Made by a program: the position numbers and the translations under genes. The notes below the pieces were generated by a model, which searched no databases, was not told the origin of the DNA, and worked only from the letters and a program-made list of their open reading frames with translations. 64,000 bases of DNA from the NCBI GenBank assembly GCA_030263455.1, contig SZOZ01000005.1, forward strand, positions 62,001 to 126,000. The letters run 5' to 3'. The DNA is from Synechococcales cyanobacterium CNB (lineage in GTDB: Bacteria; Planctomycetota; Phycisphaerae; Phycisphaerales; UBA1924). This document shows positions 32,616 through 40,727 of this stretch, in pieces (positions within the stretch are counted from its first letter, which is position 1; every line of letters starts with the position of its first letter).

Positions 32616-33662
32616 GTGGACGACCTCGCGCGGTATCACCGGCAGATGCTCCTTCCCCGCATCGGTGAGGCCGGGCAACGTCGGCTCACGGCATCGAGCG
32701 TACTGCTGGTGGGGTGCGGTGCGCTGGGGTCGGTGTCTGCGGACCTGCTTGTGCGGGCCGGCGTCGGCCGGCTCGTGCTGATCGACCGCGACCTCGTCGA
32801 GCCGACAAATCTCCAGCGGCAGACCCTCTACACCGAGACCGATCTGGGGATGCCGAAGGCTGAGGCAGCGCGGCGGCGGCTCGCGGCGGTGAACTCGGGC
32901 GTGGCCATCGAAGCGCACGTCGCGGACTTCACTGGCGATGCCGCGGAAGACCTCGCGGAGGGGACGATCGACGTCGTGGTGGACGGTACCGACAACTTCG
33001 AGACTCGGCTGGCGCTCAACGACCTCGCGGTCGAACGCGGCGTGCCTTTCGTGTACGCGGGCGTCGTCGGCACGTGCGGCACGACAATGACCGTGATTCC
33101 CGGGCGCACCCCGTGCCTGCGGTGCCTCGTCGATGCTCCGCCGCCGCCCGGCGTGCTGCCGACCTGCGATACGGCCGGGGTGTTCGGGCCGACGGTCGTC
33201 ATGGCGGCTGCGTGGCAGGCGTCGGAGGCGCTGCGGCTGCTCATCGGCGTCGATGCTCTGGGGGGCGAACTCATCGAGTTTGATCTCTGGCCGTCGCGGG
33301 TGCGCCGCTTCGACCTGCGATCGTCGCGCCGGGCGGACTGTCCATGCTGCGTGGGGCGCCGTTTCGACTACCTCCGCGGCGTCGCGGGGACACGCACCAC
33401 CACGCTCTGCGGGCGCAACTCGGTGCAGGTGCTGCCGCAGCGCAACGGCGGTGTGGATCTGCCCGCGCTCGCGGGGCGGCTCGTGACGCACGGCGCGGTC
33501 GCGGCCAACGAGTTCCTCGTGCGTTGCGAACTCGGCGCGGAACCGGGCGACGGCGGCGGGGCGTGCACGCTCACCGTGTTCAGCGACGGTCGGGCGATCG
33601 TCTCGGGCACGCTGCGGGCTGAGCGGGCGCGGGCGATCTATGCGAAGTACGTGGGGTCGTGA
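32616..33662 (+). CDS. ThiF/MoeB-type E1-like adenylyltransferase
   Basis: A 348-residue E1-like enzyme that adenylates the C-terminal glycine of a ubiquitin-like sulfur carrier (ThiS or MoaD) for thiamine or molybdopterin synthesis. Visible are the nucleotide-binding VGCGALGS (32-39), DRDLVEPTNLQRQ (57-69), DGTDNFETR (123-131), the likely catalytic Cys184 in PTCDTAG, and the structural zinc pairs C167/C170 and C242/C245. Beyond residue 255 is an extra domain of about 90 residues common in stand-alone ThiF-like proteins (TLCGRNSVQVLP, then LTVFSDGRAIVSGT); no rhodanese domain. Which pathway it serves is unclear because no thi or moa genes are nearby. GTG start without a Shine-Dalgarno. Confidence 0.9.
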   Translation: MDDLARYHRQMLLPRIGEAGQRRLTASSVLLVGCGALGSVSADLLVRAGVGRLVLIDRDLVEPTNLQRQTLYTETDLGMPKAEAARRRLAAVNSGVAIEAHVADFTGDAAEDLAEGTIDVVVDGTDNFETRLALNDLAVERGVPFVYAGVVGTCGTTMTVIPGRTPCLRCLVDAPPPPGVLPTCDTAGVFGPTVVMAAAWQASEALRLLIGVDALGGELIEFDLWPSRVRRFDLRSSRRADCPCCVGRRFDYLRGVAGTRTTTLCGRNSVQVLPQRNGGVDLPALAGRLVTHGAVAANEFLVRCELGAEPGDGGGACTLTVFSDGRAIVSGTLRAERARAIYAKYVGS

Positions 33663-33747
33663 GGTTGCACTGACAGCGTGAAGAAGCGACGGAGTGGCAG
33701 GCGGAAGACAAGCCAGAGTACCCGTCCGTGCAATAGCAGCACCGGCC

Positions 33748-33753
33748 TACACT
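33748..33753 (+). promoter_or_regulatory. TACACT -10-like box upstream of DinB-like gene
   Basis: TACACT is 36 bases before the ATG at 33790, and an AAGGAGAG ribosome site sits immediately upstream of that start. No good -35 is seen. Confidence 0.3.
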
Positions 33754-33789
33754 CGCGGCACGCACACCGTAACGGCAAGGAGAGTACAC

Positions 33790-34317
33790 ATGGGCACGCT
33801 CGGGCAGGCCATCGCGGACAACGGTGGACTGAGCGTCGGATTCGCGGACATGCTGATGAAGGACATCCCCGCGGAGAAGACGGCTTCGCTCCCTCGCGTT
33901 TCCGGGCTGGTCATCCAGACGAACCATCCTGCCTTCATTCTCGGGCACCTGTCGATCTATCCGAAGCGAATCGCTGCGTTGGCGGGGCTGGGCGAGGACT
34001 TCGTTCCCAACCCCGCGGGCTTCGAGGACCTCTTCGCTGCCGGGAAGGAGTGCGTGGACGATCCGGACTGGAAGGTCTATCCGCGATTGGACCGCATTAC
34101 GGAGCACTACTTCGCCGGTCATCGCAAACTGCTGGCTGCGCTGCCGGAAGTAGGCGATGACATGCTTGCCCAGCCGCACGGGGTGCCGAGCGATTTCGCG
34201 AAGCGGTTCCACACCAGGGCCGGCTTGCTCGGGTTCTACCTCGGCGGGCACCAGATGATGCACATGGGCCAGATCAGCGCGTGGCGTCGCTGCATGGGCA
34301 TGGGGCGTGTGTTCTGA
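33790..34317 (+). CDS. DinB-superfamily (four-helix, metal-binding) protein
   Basis: A 175-residue four-helix-bundle protein of the DinB/YfiT superfamily, whose members bind zinc or nickel through three histidines and include thiol-dependent S-transferases. Candidate ligands are the histidine in the HPAFILGHLS segment, a middle HYF/GHRKL histidine, and GGHQMMHMGQISAWRR at the C-terminus, the last being the characteristic end of the family. The substrate is unknown. A strong ribosome site fixes the start; the open frame extends upstream without one. It converges with lspA, 10 bases between the stops. Confidence 0.8.
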   Translation: MGTLGQAIADNGGLSVGFADMLMKDIPAEKTASLPRVSGLVIQTNHPAFILGHLSIYPKRIAALAGLGEDFVPNPAGFEDLFAAGKECVDDPDWKVYPRLDRITEHYFAGHRKLLAALPEVGDDMLAQPHGVPSDFAKRFHTRAGLLGFYLGGHQMMHMGQISAWRRCMGMGRVF

Positions 34318-34327
34318 CGGGCAGGCG

Positions 34328-35023
34328 TCAGGGCGCGTGCTCCGTGATCGCGGGCTTCTGCCTTGGCTCTCCCCTGCGCCAGACGTGCACGACCAGCACC
34401 CCGATGCCGATGAGAAGGAGCAGGTCGGCGACGTTGGATACCCAGGGCCAGAGTTCGTTGGTGCCGCTGCCCGGCCAGCGCAGACGGAAAGGGAGGTTGA
34501 CGCCCGGCAGGGGATGGATGAAGTCGCGGACGCAGGCGAAAACGAGGCGGTCGTAGAGGTTGCCCAGCCCACCGCCGAGCACGAGGCCGACAGCGGCGTG
34601 GGCGAGTCGGTTGCGCGGCCCGCTCCAGGCGCCGAAGACCCAGACGCCAAAGCCGACAGCGATGAGCGTGAGGGCGATGAACGCCGCGCGCCACCCCGCG
34701 CCGATGCCGAAGACTGCGCCCTCGTTGAGCACGAGCGTGAACTCGAGCAGGCCTGGCACGACGACCACTGGTTCGTGGGCGGGGATGAGGACGCCGAGTC
34801 CCACGCCGGACTCAGAGGCTTGCAGAACGATCGAGCGTTCGACGGTCACCGGTCGTTCGGCGACGTGGCGGAAGGCGAGGTGCTTCGTCGCCAGGTCGGC
34901 GGTGAGTGAGGCAACGACAGCGAGGGCGAGCGTGATCCACGCGGCCCGCGACCGCCACGCCGTGCCGTGTTCGTCCGGTGGTGGGGGAGCGGGTGGGTCG
35001 CTTGGCGTCGTCTGGTCGTTCAC
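34328..35023 (-). CDS. lspA: Lipoprotein signal peptidase (signal peptidase II)
   Basis: A 231-residue aspartyl protease of the inner membrane that cleaves prolipoproteins at the lipobox. It has four membrane helices and the two catalytic aspartates in GGLGNLYDRL and NVADLLLLIG; the NEGAVFGIG segment is the conserved N-x-G-x-x-F/W-G loop. There is a 25-residue Pro-rich N-terminal extension and a longer first periplasmic loop than in E. coli. The GTG start overlaps the TGA stop of the DksA-like gene (GTGA), so the two are translationally coupled. It would process the lipoproteins encoded at 23429 and 47247. Confidence 0.92.
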   Translation of the reverse strand: MNDQTTPSDPPAPPPPDEHGTAWRSRAAWITLALAVVASLTADLATKHLAFRHVAERPVTVERSIVLQASESGVGLGVLIPAHEPVVVVPGLLEFTLVLNEGAVFGIGAGWRAAFIALTLIAVGFGVWVFGAWSGPRNRLAHAAVGLVLGGGLGNLYDRLVFACVRDFIHPLPGVNLPFRLRWPGSGTNELWPWVSNVADLLLLIGIGVLVVHVWRRGEPRQKPAITEHAP

Positions 35024-35910
35024 AGTCGGCCGGCCCGGCGTTCGATCTCGCGTGCGGCCTCGATCGAGTACCGCGCCCAGGGCAGCTCTTCGAGCCGCTC
35101 CGGGTTGATCGGCTTGCCCGTCATCTCGCACACGCCATAGGTCCCGTCGTTGATCCGGTGGAGTGCGGCCTCGATCTCACGCAGCAACTGGCGGTCGGCA
35201 GCGGCGAGGTCCAGCGCAAGCGACTGCTCGTAGGTCTCGGAGCCTTGCTCGGCGATGTGCTGCGGCGTGTGCGAGAGCGAGCCGCTCTGGCCACGCAGGG
35301 CCTGTGTCTCCATGTTGCCGATGTCGCCGACGAGTTCCGCACGTTTGGCCAGCAGGATCGAGCGGTACTTTTCGAGTTGCCGCTTGGTGAACGGCGACTT
35401 GCGCTTCCTGCTCGCTGCGGCGTCCTCGTCGAGGGCAAGGCCGACGGCCGGAGCGCCAGGTCCGGACGGGATCAGCGGCTTGCGCTTCGGTGTTCCGGGG
35501 CCGAGCAGGGTGCCAGCCGCGGGCATCGGTGCGAGGGGAGGGGCGGCCTTCGCCTTCTTCGGTGCGGGCTTGGGCGCCACGATGGTGATGCCCTTGCGGT
35601 TCGGCTTCGCCGGCTCGGGGGGGGGAGTCGTGGCGGGCTTTGACGTGGTCTTGGACTCGGGCTTCTTCGCGCCCTTCGGAGCGGCGGCCGCCTTGCTCGG
35701 GGCGGGCTTGCCGGCCGACTTCGCGGGTGCGGCAGGCTTCGACTTGCTTGCTGCGGGCTTCGGGGGAGCCTTCTTCACGGACGGCTTGGCGGCCGTTTTT
35801 GGCTTTCCCGCAGCGACGGCTGGCTTTCGGCCCGTGCCACTGCCCCTCAATGGCGCCTTCTTGCTCGGTGCCTTACCCGTGGACTTGGATGTGGGCTTCG
35901 CTTTGGCCAA
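35020..35910 (-). CDS. DksA/TraR-like protein with long histone-H1-like basic N-terminus
   Basis: A 296-residue protein in two parts. Residues 1 to about 175 are low-complexity Lys/Ala/Pro (repeats of the KPA, KPAAxK and AAPK kind), resembling the tail of histone H1 or bacterial H1-like proteins. The C-terminal 120 residues are DksA/TraR-like: a helical hairpin (TKRQLEKYRSILLAKRAELVG), then the segment with ETYEQSLALDLA, ending in GVCEMTGKPINPERLEELPWARY. Only one of the four zinc-finger cysteines remains. DksA-type proteins bind RNA polymerase through its secondary channel. Start: TTG at 35910 with AAGGA nine bases upstream; there is no ATG at this position. It has a promoter at 36008-36036 and is coupled to lspA. 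Confidence 0.82.
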   Translation of the reverse strand: MAKAKPTSKSTGKAPSKKAPLRGSGTGRKPAVAAGKPKTAAKPSVKKAPPKPAASKSKPAAPAKSAGKPAPSKAAAAPKGAKKPESKTTSKPATTPPPEPAKPNRKGITIVAPKPAPKKAKAAPPLAPMPAAGTLLGPGTPKRKPLIPSGPGAPAVGLALDEDAAASRKRKSPFTKRQLEKYRSILLAKRAELVGDIGNMETQALRGQSGSLSHTPQHIAEQGSETYEQSLALDLAAADRQLLREIEAALHRINDGTYGVCEMTGKPINPERLEELPWARYSIEAAREIERRAGRL

Positions 35911-36007
35911 GCGGGGCGTTCCTTGCGCCGTAAAGCCGGCGTTTCCCCTTGATTTCCGATCCTGGCCAGCGTCGTGCGGCCGGTGGGCCGGTCGCGGGGT
36001 GGGCGGA

Positions 36008-36036
36008 AGGGTACAGAGGCCCACCCAGCTTGTCAA
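36008..36036 (-). promoter_or_regulatory. Sigma-70 type promoter TTGACA-17-TACCCT for the DksA-like gene
   Basis: On the minus strand TTGACA (36036-36031) is followed after 17 bases by TACCCT (36013-36008). The TTG start at 35910 is about 95 bases downstream. Perfect -35 and ideal spacing make this one of the better promoters here; it also separates dksA-lspA transcription from accA. Confidence 0.65.
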
Positions 36037-36064
36037 AGGGGGGGCAGGGCGGCGGCATGGGGGG

Positions 36065-37093
36065 TCAGGAACGGTTAGGCACGGATTCGTGCTTGCCCAT
36101 GCGACGAAACCTTGCGTACCGCTGCTCGACGAGCACATCCGGGTTCAGTTCGCGCAGTTCCATGACTTGAGCGACGATCCAGCGTTCGAGATTCGCCGCA
36201 GCAAGCGCCGGGTCGCGGTGCGCGCCGCCCGGCGGCTCGGGAATGACGGCGTCGATGATGCCGAGTTCGAGGTTGTCCGCGGCCGTGAGTTTCAGGGCCG
36301 AGGCGGCCGCCTTGTTCGTCTGCTCGTTGGCCTGCTTCCAAAGGATGGCGGCGCAGCCCTCGGGGCTGATGACGGAGTACCAGGCGTGCTGGAGCATCGC
36401 TATACGATCGGCAACGGCAATGCCGAGCGCGCCGCCCGAGCCGCCTTCCCCGATGATGACGGAGACGATCGGCGTGCGGAGCACACTCATCTCGCGCAGG
36501 TTGACGGCGATGGCTTCTGCCTGACCGCGCTGTTCCGCGCCCAGACCCGGGTAGGCGCCCGGCGTGTCCACGAGCGTGACGATGGGCAGCCCGAACTTCT
36601 CCGCGAGTTTCATCTTCGCGAGGGCCTTGCGGTAGCCCTCCGGGTGGGCGCAACCGAAGTGGCAGGCGAGTTTCTCGCCGGTGTTGCGGCCCTTCTGGTG
36701 CCCGACGATGAGGCACTTGATCGAGCCGATGCGCCCGAAGCCGGTCACGATCGCGGGATCGTCGCCGAAGCGCCGGTCGCCGTGCAGCTCGCAGAAGTCG
36801 CGGCAGAACCCGGCCACGTAGTCGCGGGTCTGCGGGCGGTTCGGGTGCCGCGCAACGCGGACCGTGTCCCACGGCGAGAGTCGCGAGTAGAGTTGCACGA
36901 TCAGTTCTTCGCGGCGTGCTCGCAGTTCGTTCAGGTCGGGGGGCGGTTCGACGACGGCCGTCTCGCTCACTCCGCCGAACGCGGGGATCGGCTGCGGCGT
37001 CAGGCCCTCGCGCTGGGCCGCCTCGGCAGCCGCGATCTGCTGCTCCAGCTCCGTCAGCGGACGCTCGAACTCGAGTTGATAGAACGTGCTCAT
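36065..37093 (-). CDS. accA: Acetyl-CoA carboxylase carboxyltransferase subunit alpha
   Basis: A 342-residue AccA, the carboxyl-transfer half that with AccD makes malonyl-CoA, the first committed step of fatty-acid synthesis. Typical segments include FERPLTELEQQI at the start, the VRVARHPNRPQTRDY loop, FCELHGDRRFGDDPAI, the GHQKGRNT loop, VTLVDTPGAYPG and the oxyanion-type GEGGSGGALGI, then SVISPEGCAAILW. The N-terminus carries a short extra Pro-rich loop (about 32-48). Length otherwise matches. It stands alone; accD is not adjacent. The proC gene is divergent, 60 bases between the two starts. Confidence 0.96.
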   Translation of the reverse strand: MSTFYQLEFERPLTELEQQIAAAEAAQREGLTPQPIPAFGGVSETAVVEPPPDLNELRARREELIVQLYSRLSPWDTVRVARHPNRPQTRDYVAGFCRDFCELHGDRRFGDDPAIVTGFGRIGSIKCLIVGHQKGRNTGEKLACHFGCAHPEGYRKALAKMKLAEKFGLPIVTLVDTPGAYPGLGAEQRGQAEAIAVNLREMSVLRTPIVSVIIGEGGSGGALGIAVADRIAMLQHAWYSVISPEGCAAILWKQANEQTNKAAASALKLTAADNLELGIIDAVIPEPPGGAHRDPALAAANLERWIVAQVMELRELNPDVLVEQRYARFRRMGKHESVPNRS

Positions 37094-37142
37094 GCCGTTC
37101 CTCCCGTGCGGGGGAAGTCTATCGCACGTGCCTCCGCTCGCG

Positions 37143-37148
37143 TAGGCT
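37143..37148 (+). promoter_or_regulatory. TAGGCT -10-like box five bases before proC
   Basis: TAGGCT ends five bases before the ATG of proC. A transcript started from it would begin at the start codon, so proC is a good candidate for a leaderless message; only GGGG lies between box and ATG. Confidence 0.4.
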
Positions 37149-37153
37149 GGGGC

Positions 37154-38002
37154 ATGGACCACGTGCCGAACCCGGTGGCCTTCGTGGGCGGCGGCAACAT
37201 GGCCAGAGCCATCGTCGCCGGCTCGCTGGAGGCCGGCTTGCTCCATCCGGGCGGCGTGTGCGCTGCCGATCCGGACGCGGGCGCACGGGCGTGGTTCGAG
37301 TCGGTCGGGTGCGAGACCTTCGTTGAAGGGTCGGGCGCGCTGCGGTGGCTCGAACGGACTGAATCGACGCCTGGCAGCGGCGTGCTCGTGCTGGCCGTCA
37401 AGCCTCAGGTGTTCGACCAGGCGGCCGCGCCGCTCGCGCTCGCGCTCAAGGGCGGCTCGCGACTCGTCGTCTCGATTCTCGCGGGCACAACGACGGAGCG
37501 GGTCCGCGCCACGCTCGGCGGGGGGGTGCACGTCGTCAGGGCGATGCCGAACACGCCTGCAAGGGTGCGCAAGGGGATTACCGCGATCGCGACGGGTGTG
37601 AGCGCGACCGATGATGACGCCGCTCAGGCAGCCGGATTGTTCAGAGCGGTTGGTCGCGTGGTGCGCATCGACGAGTCGCTCATGGACGCTTTCACTGCCG
37701 TGGCGGGGAGTGGGCCGGCGTACGTCTTCCTGCTCGCCGAGGCGATGGTCGAGGGGGCGGTCGAGGCGGGGTTCGATCGTGAGACAGCGCTGCTGGCCGT
37801 GCGGGCGACCGTGGCGGGAGCGGGCGCGCTGCTCGAATCCGGCGATGAGGAGCCTGCCGCGTTGCGAGCCGCGGTGACGAGCAGGGGGGGGACGACGGCA
37901 GCGGCAGTCGCCGTGCTCGAATCGGCGCGGGTGCGCGAAGCGGTGGTTCGCGCCGTGGTCGCGGCGCGGGATCGGGGTCGCGCCCTGTCGGGTGGAGCGT
38001 AA
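37154..38002 (+). CDS. proC: Pyrroline-5-carboxylate reductase
   Basis: A 282-residue ProC, NAD(P)H-dependent reduction of pyrroline-5-carboxylate to proline. The nucleotide-binding start VAFVGGGNMARAI (8-20), the VLAVKPQV strand, the RAMPNTPA motif, and the C-terminal substrate loop AGSGPAYVFLLAEAM with the later SRGGTTAAA segment are all present. Length is normal. The start at 37154 is chosen by homology and the -10 box just before it; the frame is open for a long way upstream antisense to accA. The stop is three bases from the end of the convergent htpX gene. Confidence 0.96.
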   Translation: MDHVPNPVAFVGGGNMARAIVAGSLEAGLLHPGGVCAADPDAGARAWFESVGCETFVEGSGALRWLERTESTPGSGVLVLAVKPQVFDQAAAPLALALKGGSRLVVSILAGTTTERVRATLGGGVHVVRAMPNTPARVRKGITAIATGVSATDDDAAQAAGLFRAVGRVVRIDESLMDAFTAVAGSGPAYVFLLAEAMVEGAVEAGFDRETALLAVRATVAGAGALLESGDEEPAALRAAVTSRGGTTAAAVAVLESARVREAVVRAVVAARDRGRALSGGA

Positions 38003-38005
38003 CGA

Positions 38006-38845
38006 TCAGGCCAGCCGTCGCAGGGCGGCGATGCGCTGCTCGGTGGGTGGATGCGTGGCGAACAGCCGCAGAACCGAGTTGCCGCAGAGCGGCTCGACGA
38101 TGAACAGGTTGTTCTGAGCGGGGTTCGGGTTGTCCATCGGGATTCGTTTCGCGTAGAGGTCGAGTTTTTCGAGCGCGCTGACAAGCCCCCACGGCGAACC
38201 GGCGATACGGGCGCCGTCAGCATCGGCGACGAACTCACGCGAGCGGCTGATCATTGCCTTGATAATGGCCGCGCCGACCGCGGCGAGGATGATCGTGAAC
38301 AGGGCGACGATCGGGTTGCCGCCGTGGTTGCGGCCCATGCCGAGGATGAACCCCCACTGGGCGACGGCGGCGAGCACGCCCGCCACCGTGGCCGCGACGG
38401 TGGAAGTGAGTGTGTCGCGGTTCTTGATATGGGCGAGCTCGTGTGCTATCACGCCCTCGAGTTCGTCCGGGTCGAGCACGCGCAGCGCGCCCTGCGTCAC
38501 GGCGACCGCGGCATGGCGCGGGCTGCGACCCGTTGCGAACGCGTTCGGCGCATCCTGTGGGCAGACGTAGACCCTCGGCATGGGTAGCCCGGCCCGGTCC
38601 GCAAGCCGGTGCACGATCGCGTACAACTCGCCGCCCGTCCGCGCGTCGACCTCGCGCCCGCGCATCGCGGCGATGGCGACCTTGTCCGAGAAGAACCAGG
38701 CAAGAAAGTTCATCACCCCCGCCATCACGAGGAACGGCAGGATGAGACGCTCGCCGAAGGTTGCACCCACGGCGACAAACATGCCCGTCAGCGTGCCCAG
38801 CAGCAGCACGGTCTTGGCGTTGTTGACGAAGGCGGTAGCGGTCAT
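38006..38845 (-). CDS. htpX: HtpX-type M48 zinc metalloprotease
   Basis: A 279-residue HtpX-like protease with membrane helices at about 12-30 and 34-52, the zinc motif HELAH (135-139), a second helix pair (about 148-170 and 180-202), and the third ligand in SREFVADADG. Length and plan match classical HtpX, a membrane-protein quality-control protease facing the cytoplasm. A strong AGGAGG precedes the ATG. Together with the proteases at 2420 and 48780 this makes three M48 enzymes in the window, of three different builds. Confidence 0.93.
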   Translation of the reverse strand: MTATAFVNNAKTVLLLGTLTGMFVAVGATFGERLILPFLVMAGVMNFLAWFFSDKVAIAAMRGREVDARTGGELYAIVHRLADRAGLPMPRVYVCPQDAPNAFATGRSPRHAAVAVTQGALRVLDPDELEGVIAHELAHIKNRDTLTSTVAATVAGVLAAVAQWGFILGMGRNHGGNPIVALFTIILAAVGAAIIKAMISRSREFVADADGARIAGSPWGLVSALEKLDLYAKRIPMDNPNPAQNNLFIVEPLCGNSVLRLFATHPPTEQRIAALRRLA

Positions 38846-38982
38846 GCGGTCCTCCTGTGCCACGATCCCGACGAGCCAGGCGATCGTTCGCGCGTATGCA
38901 TACGCCGGGCCGCGGCGCGTGTTCGCATGAACGCGATTGAGGTTCACTCGGGGCGGACTGGCGTGCCGAGAGGGCGTAGGGC

Positions 38983-39780
38983 TCAGAGAAGGCCTGCCAA
39001 TCTGGCACCCGCAGCGGCGAGCGCGAGTGCGACGGCGAGGCGCAGGTGGGGCAGGCGCAGTCGGTGCGTCAGGCGTGCGCCGAGGGTCGAGCCGACGACA
39101 GCGCCGATCGCCATCGCGCCGGCGAGGGCGAGGGCGGGCGAGGTCGGCAGGCCGAGCCGGGGCAGCGTGGCGAGTTTGAGCGTCGCGCCGACGAGCGCGG
39201 TCAGCCACATGACGGCCGCGCTGGTGGCGATGGCGTTGCGCAAGGGCACGCGGGCAGCGATCTGCAGGAGCGGCACGAGCACGATCCCGCCGCCAATGGC
39301 GAGGAATCCCGCCAGGAAGCCGGTCACAAGACCGATCGCCGCGAAGAGCGCGGGGGAACACCGCTGCGCCTCAGGGGGGGGGTCTGGGATCGACCGCACG
39401 GTGGTGAAGAGCGTGTAGAGAGTGAACGCGAAGATGAACGCGACGAGCGCGAGCTTGGGCACCGTGCCCGGAAAGGCGTTGGACGACAGCACGCCCGCTA
39501 CGACCGCGACGGCCATGGCGGGGAGGATGAGTCGCACGAGTTCGCCTCGCACAGCGCCAGCCCGCGTGTGCTGGCGGAGAGCGACGAAGGCGACGACGAC
39601 GTTCACGAGCATCGCCGAAGCCATGTAGAGGTGGTGTCGCGTGCGTTGTTCGTCGTCGTACCCGAAGAGCAGCCCCAATGCGGGCAGCATGACGATGGAA
39701 CCGCCGATCCCGCACAAACCCCCGAGGAGGCCCGCGACCAGCCCGATTGCGGCGGCGATGGCTATTTCGGCAGGGGACAC
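38983..39780 (-). CDS. TauE/SafE family anion permease
   Basis: A 265-residue TauE/SafE family transporter (sulfite/sulfoacetate or other small organosulfur anions are the usual substrates). About eight membrane helices in two homologous halves, each with the family glycine motif: GLLGGLCGIGGSIVMLP near the start and GFLAGFLAIGGGIVLVP in the middle. The GTG at 39780 has GGAG upstream and gives the normal length. Substrate cannot be told and no sulfur-metabolism gene is adjacent. It is divergent from the 3D-domain gene. Confidence 0.88.
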   Translation of the reverse strand: MSPAEIAIAAAIGLVAGLLGGLCGIGGSIVMLPALGLLFGYDDEQRTRHHLYMASAMLVNVVVAFVALRQHTRAGAVRGELVRLILPAMAVAVVAGVLSSNAFPGTVPKLALVAFIFAFTLYTLFTTVRSIPDPPPEAQRCSPALFAAIGLVTGFLAGFLAIGGGIVLVPLLQIAARVPLRNAIATSAAVMWLTALVGATLKLATLPRLGLPTSPALALAGAMAIGAVVGSTLGARLTHRLRLPHLRLAVALALAAAGARLAGLL

Positions 39781-40039
39781 GGCGCGATTGCTCCGGGCGT
39801 GGTCGGGCGATGGTAGTGGCGGGCCTGCGGTCTGTGCGGGCTGGGATGGGCATGGTCCGCATAACCGAACAACATCCGTGCGCGGTTGCTCAAGTCGGGC
39901 TTGCACCGCGTGCGCGCCGAGGTAGACTTCCCGCTCTGCCGCAGTCCCGTCGGTGGTGGTGATCGGCGGGCCTCGGGCGACGGCCGTTGGTGGCGGCCAA
40001 ACCCGGCGTTGTGTGCGGCATCGTCGGAGGCGAAAAGCG
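39781..40039. other. Divergent intergenic region, 259 bases
   Basis: This region lies between the TauE-like and 3D-domain genes. It holds a TAGACT box at 39923-39928 reading toward the 3D-domain gene with a leader of about 105 bases. No -35 of quality, hairpin terminator or small gene was recognised. Confidence 0.4.
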
Positions 40040-40714
40040 ATGGGCTGCATCCACGCCGGGAGTGCGCACGCCGCGCGCCGACGCAGGATCGCGCTGGAAG
40101 CGAGCGCGTTCGTCGCATTGGCGGTGATGGTCGGTTCGACAGCCGCGCTTGCGAAGCGCACGACGGGCGTGACCCCGCTGGCCGCGGTCGAGCGGCCGTC
40201 CCGGCTTGTCGAGTCCGCGTTCGCTCCGGTGCCTGCAACGAGCGCTGCCTTGATCGACATGAGCGAGGTCGTCGAGAAGAACACCGCACCGTCCGCTGAA
40301 TCGAGCGATCAGCCCGAGTACGGGCCGGAGGTGCGCTGGTTCAACGGCCGGCCCGTGCGCCCGGCCCGCGTGATGTGGATGACGGTCACCGCCTATTCAC
40401 CTGATGCTCGCTCGTGCGCGCCGTTCGATGACGGCCTGACCGCGACGCTCCACTCCGTCGAGACGAACGCGATGCGCCTTGTCGCCGCGGACACCTCGGT
40501 CCTTCCCTTCGGCTCGTTGCTCTCGATCCCCGGATACGACGAGGATCGGATCGTTCCTGTGCTGGATCGCGGCTCGGCCATCAAGGGCCGGCGGCTCGAC
40601 GTGATGATGCCGACGCACAAGGAGGCCCGCGCATGGGGCGTGCAGCGGCTGCGGGTCGTGGTGTGGGAGTACGCGGACGGGCTGCCGCCGGACAATCCGC
40701 GCCGATTCCGCTGA
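40040..40714 (+). CDS. Secreted/anchored 3D-domain protein (double-psi beta-barrel)
   Basis: A 224-residue protein with a basic N-terminus, one membrane or signal segment (about 18-40), a variable linker and a C-terminal 3D domain (about 115-215), named for three aspartates. Clear elements are MTVTAYSPDARSCAPFDDG, a GSLLSIPGY strand, and DRGSAIKGRRLDVMMP. The domain is shared with MltA-type lytic transglycosylases and the Bacillus YabE/resuscitation-type proteins, so cell-wall cleavage or binding outside the membrane is likely. A GGAGG ribosome site supports the ATG at 40040. It converges with the next gene, 13 bases apart. Confidence 0.82.
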   Translation: MGCIHAGSAHAARRRRIALEASAFVALAVMVGSTAALAKRTTGVTPLAAVERPSRLVESAFAPVPATSAALIDMSEVVEKNTAPSAESSDQPEYGPEVRWFNGRPVRPARVMWMTVTAYSPDARSCAPFDDGLTATLHSVETNAMRLVAADTSVLPFGSLLSIPGYDEDRIVPVLDRGSAIKGRRLDVMMPTHKEARAWGVQRLRVVVWEYADGLPPDNPRRFR

Positions 40715-40727
40715 AAGTTGAAAGTCG

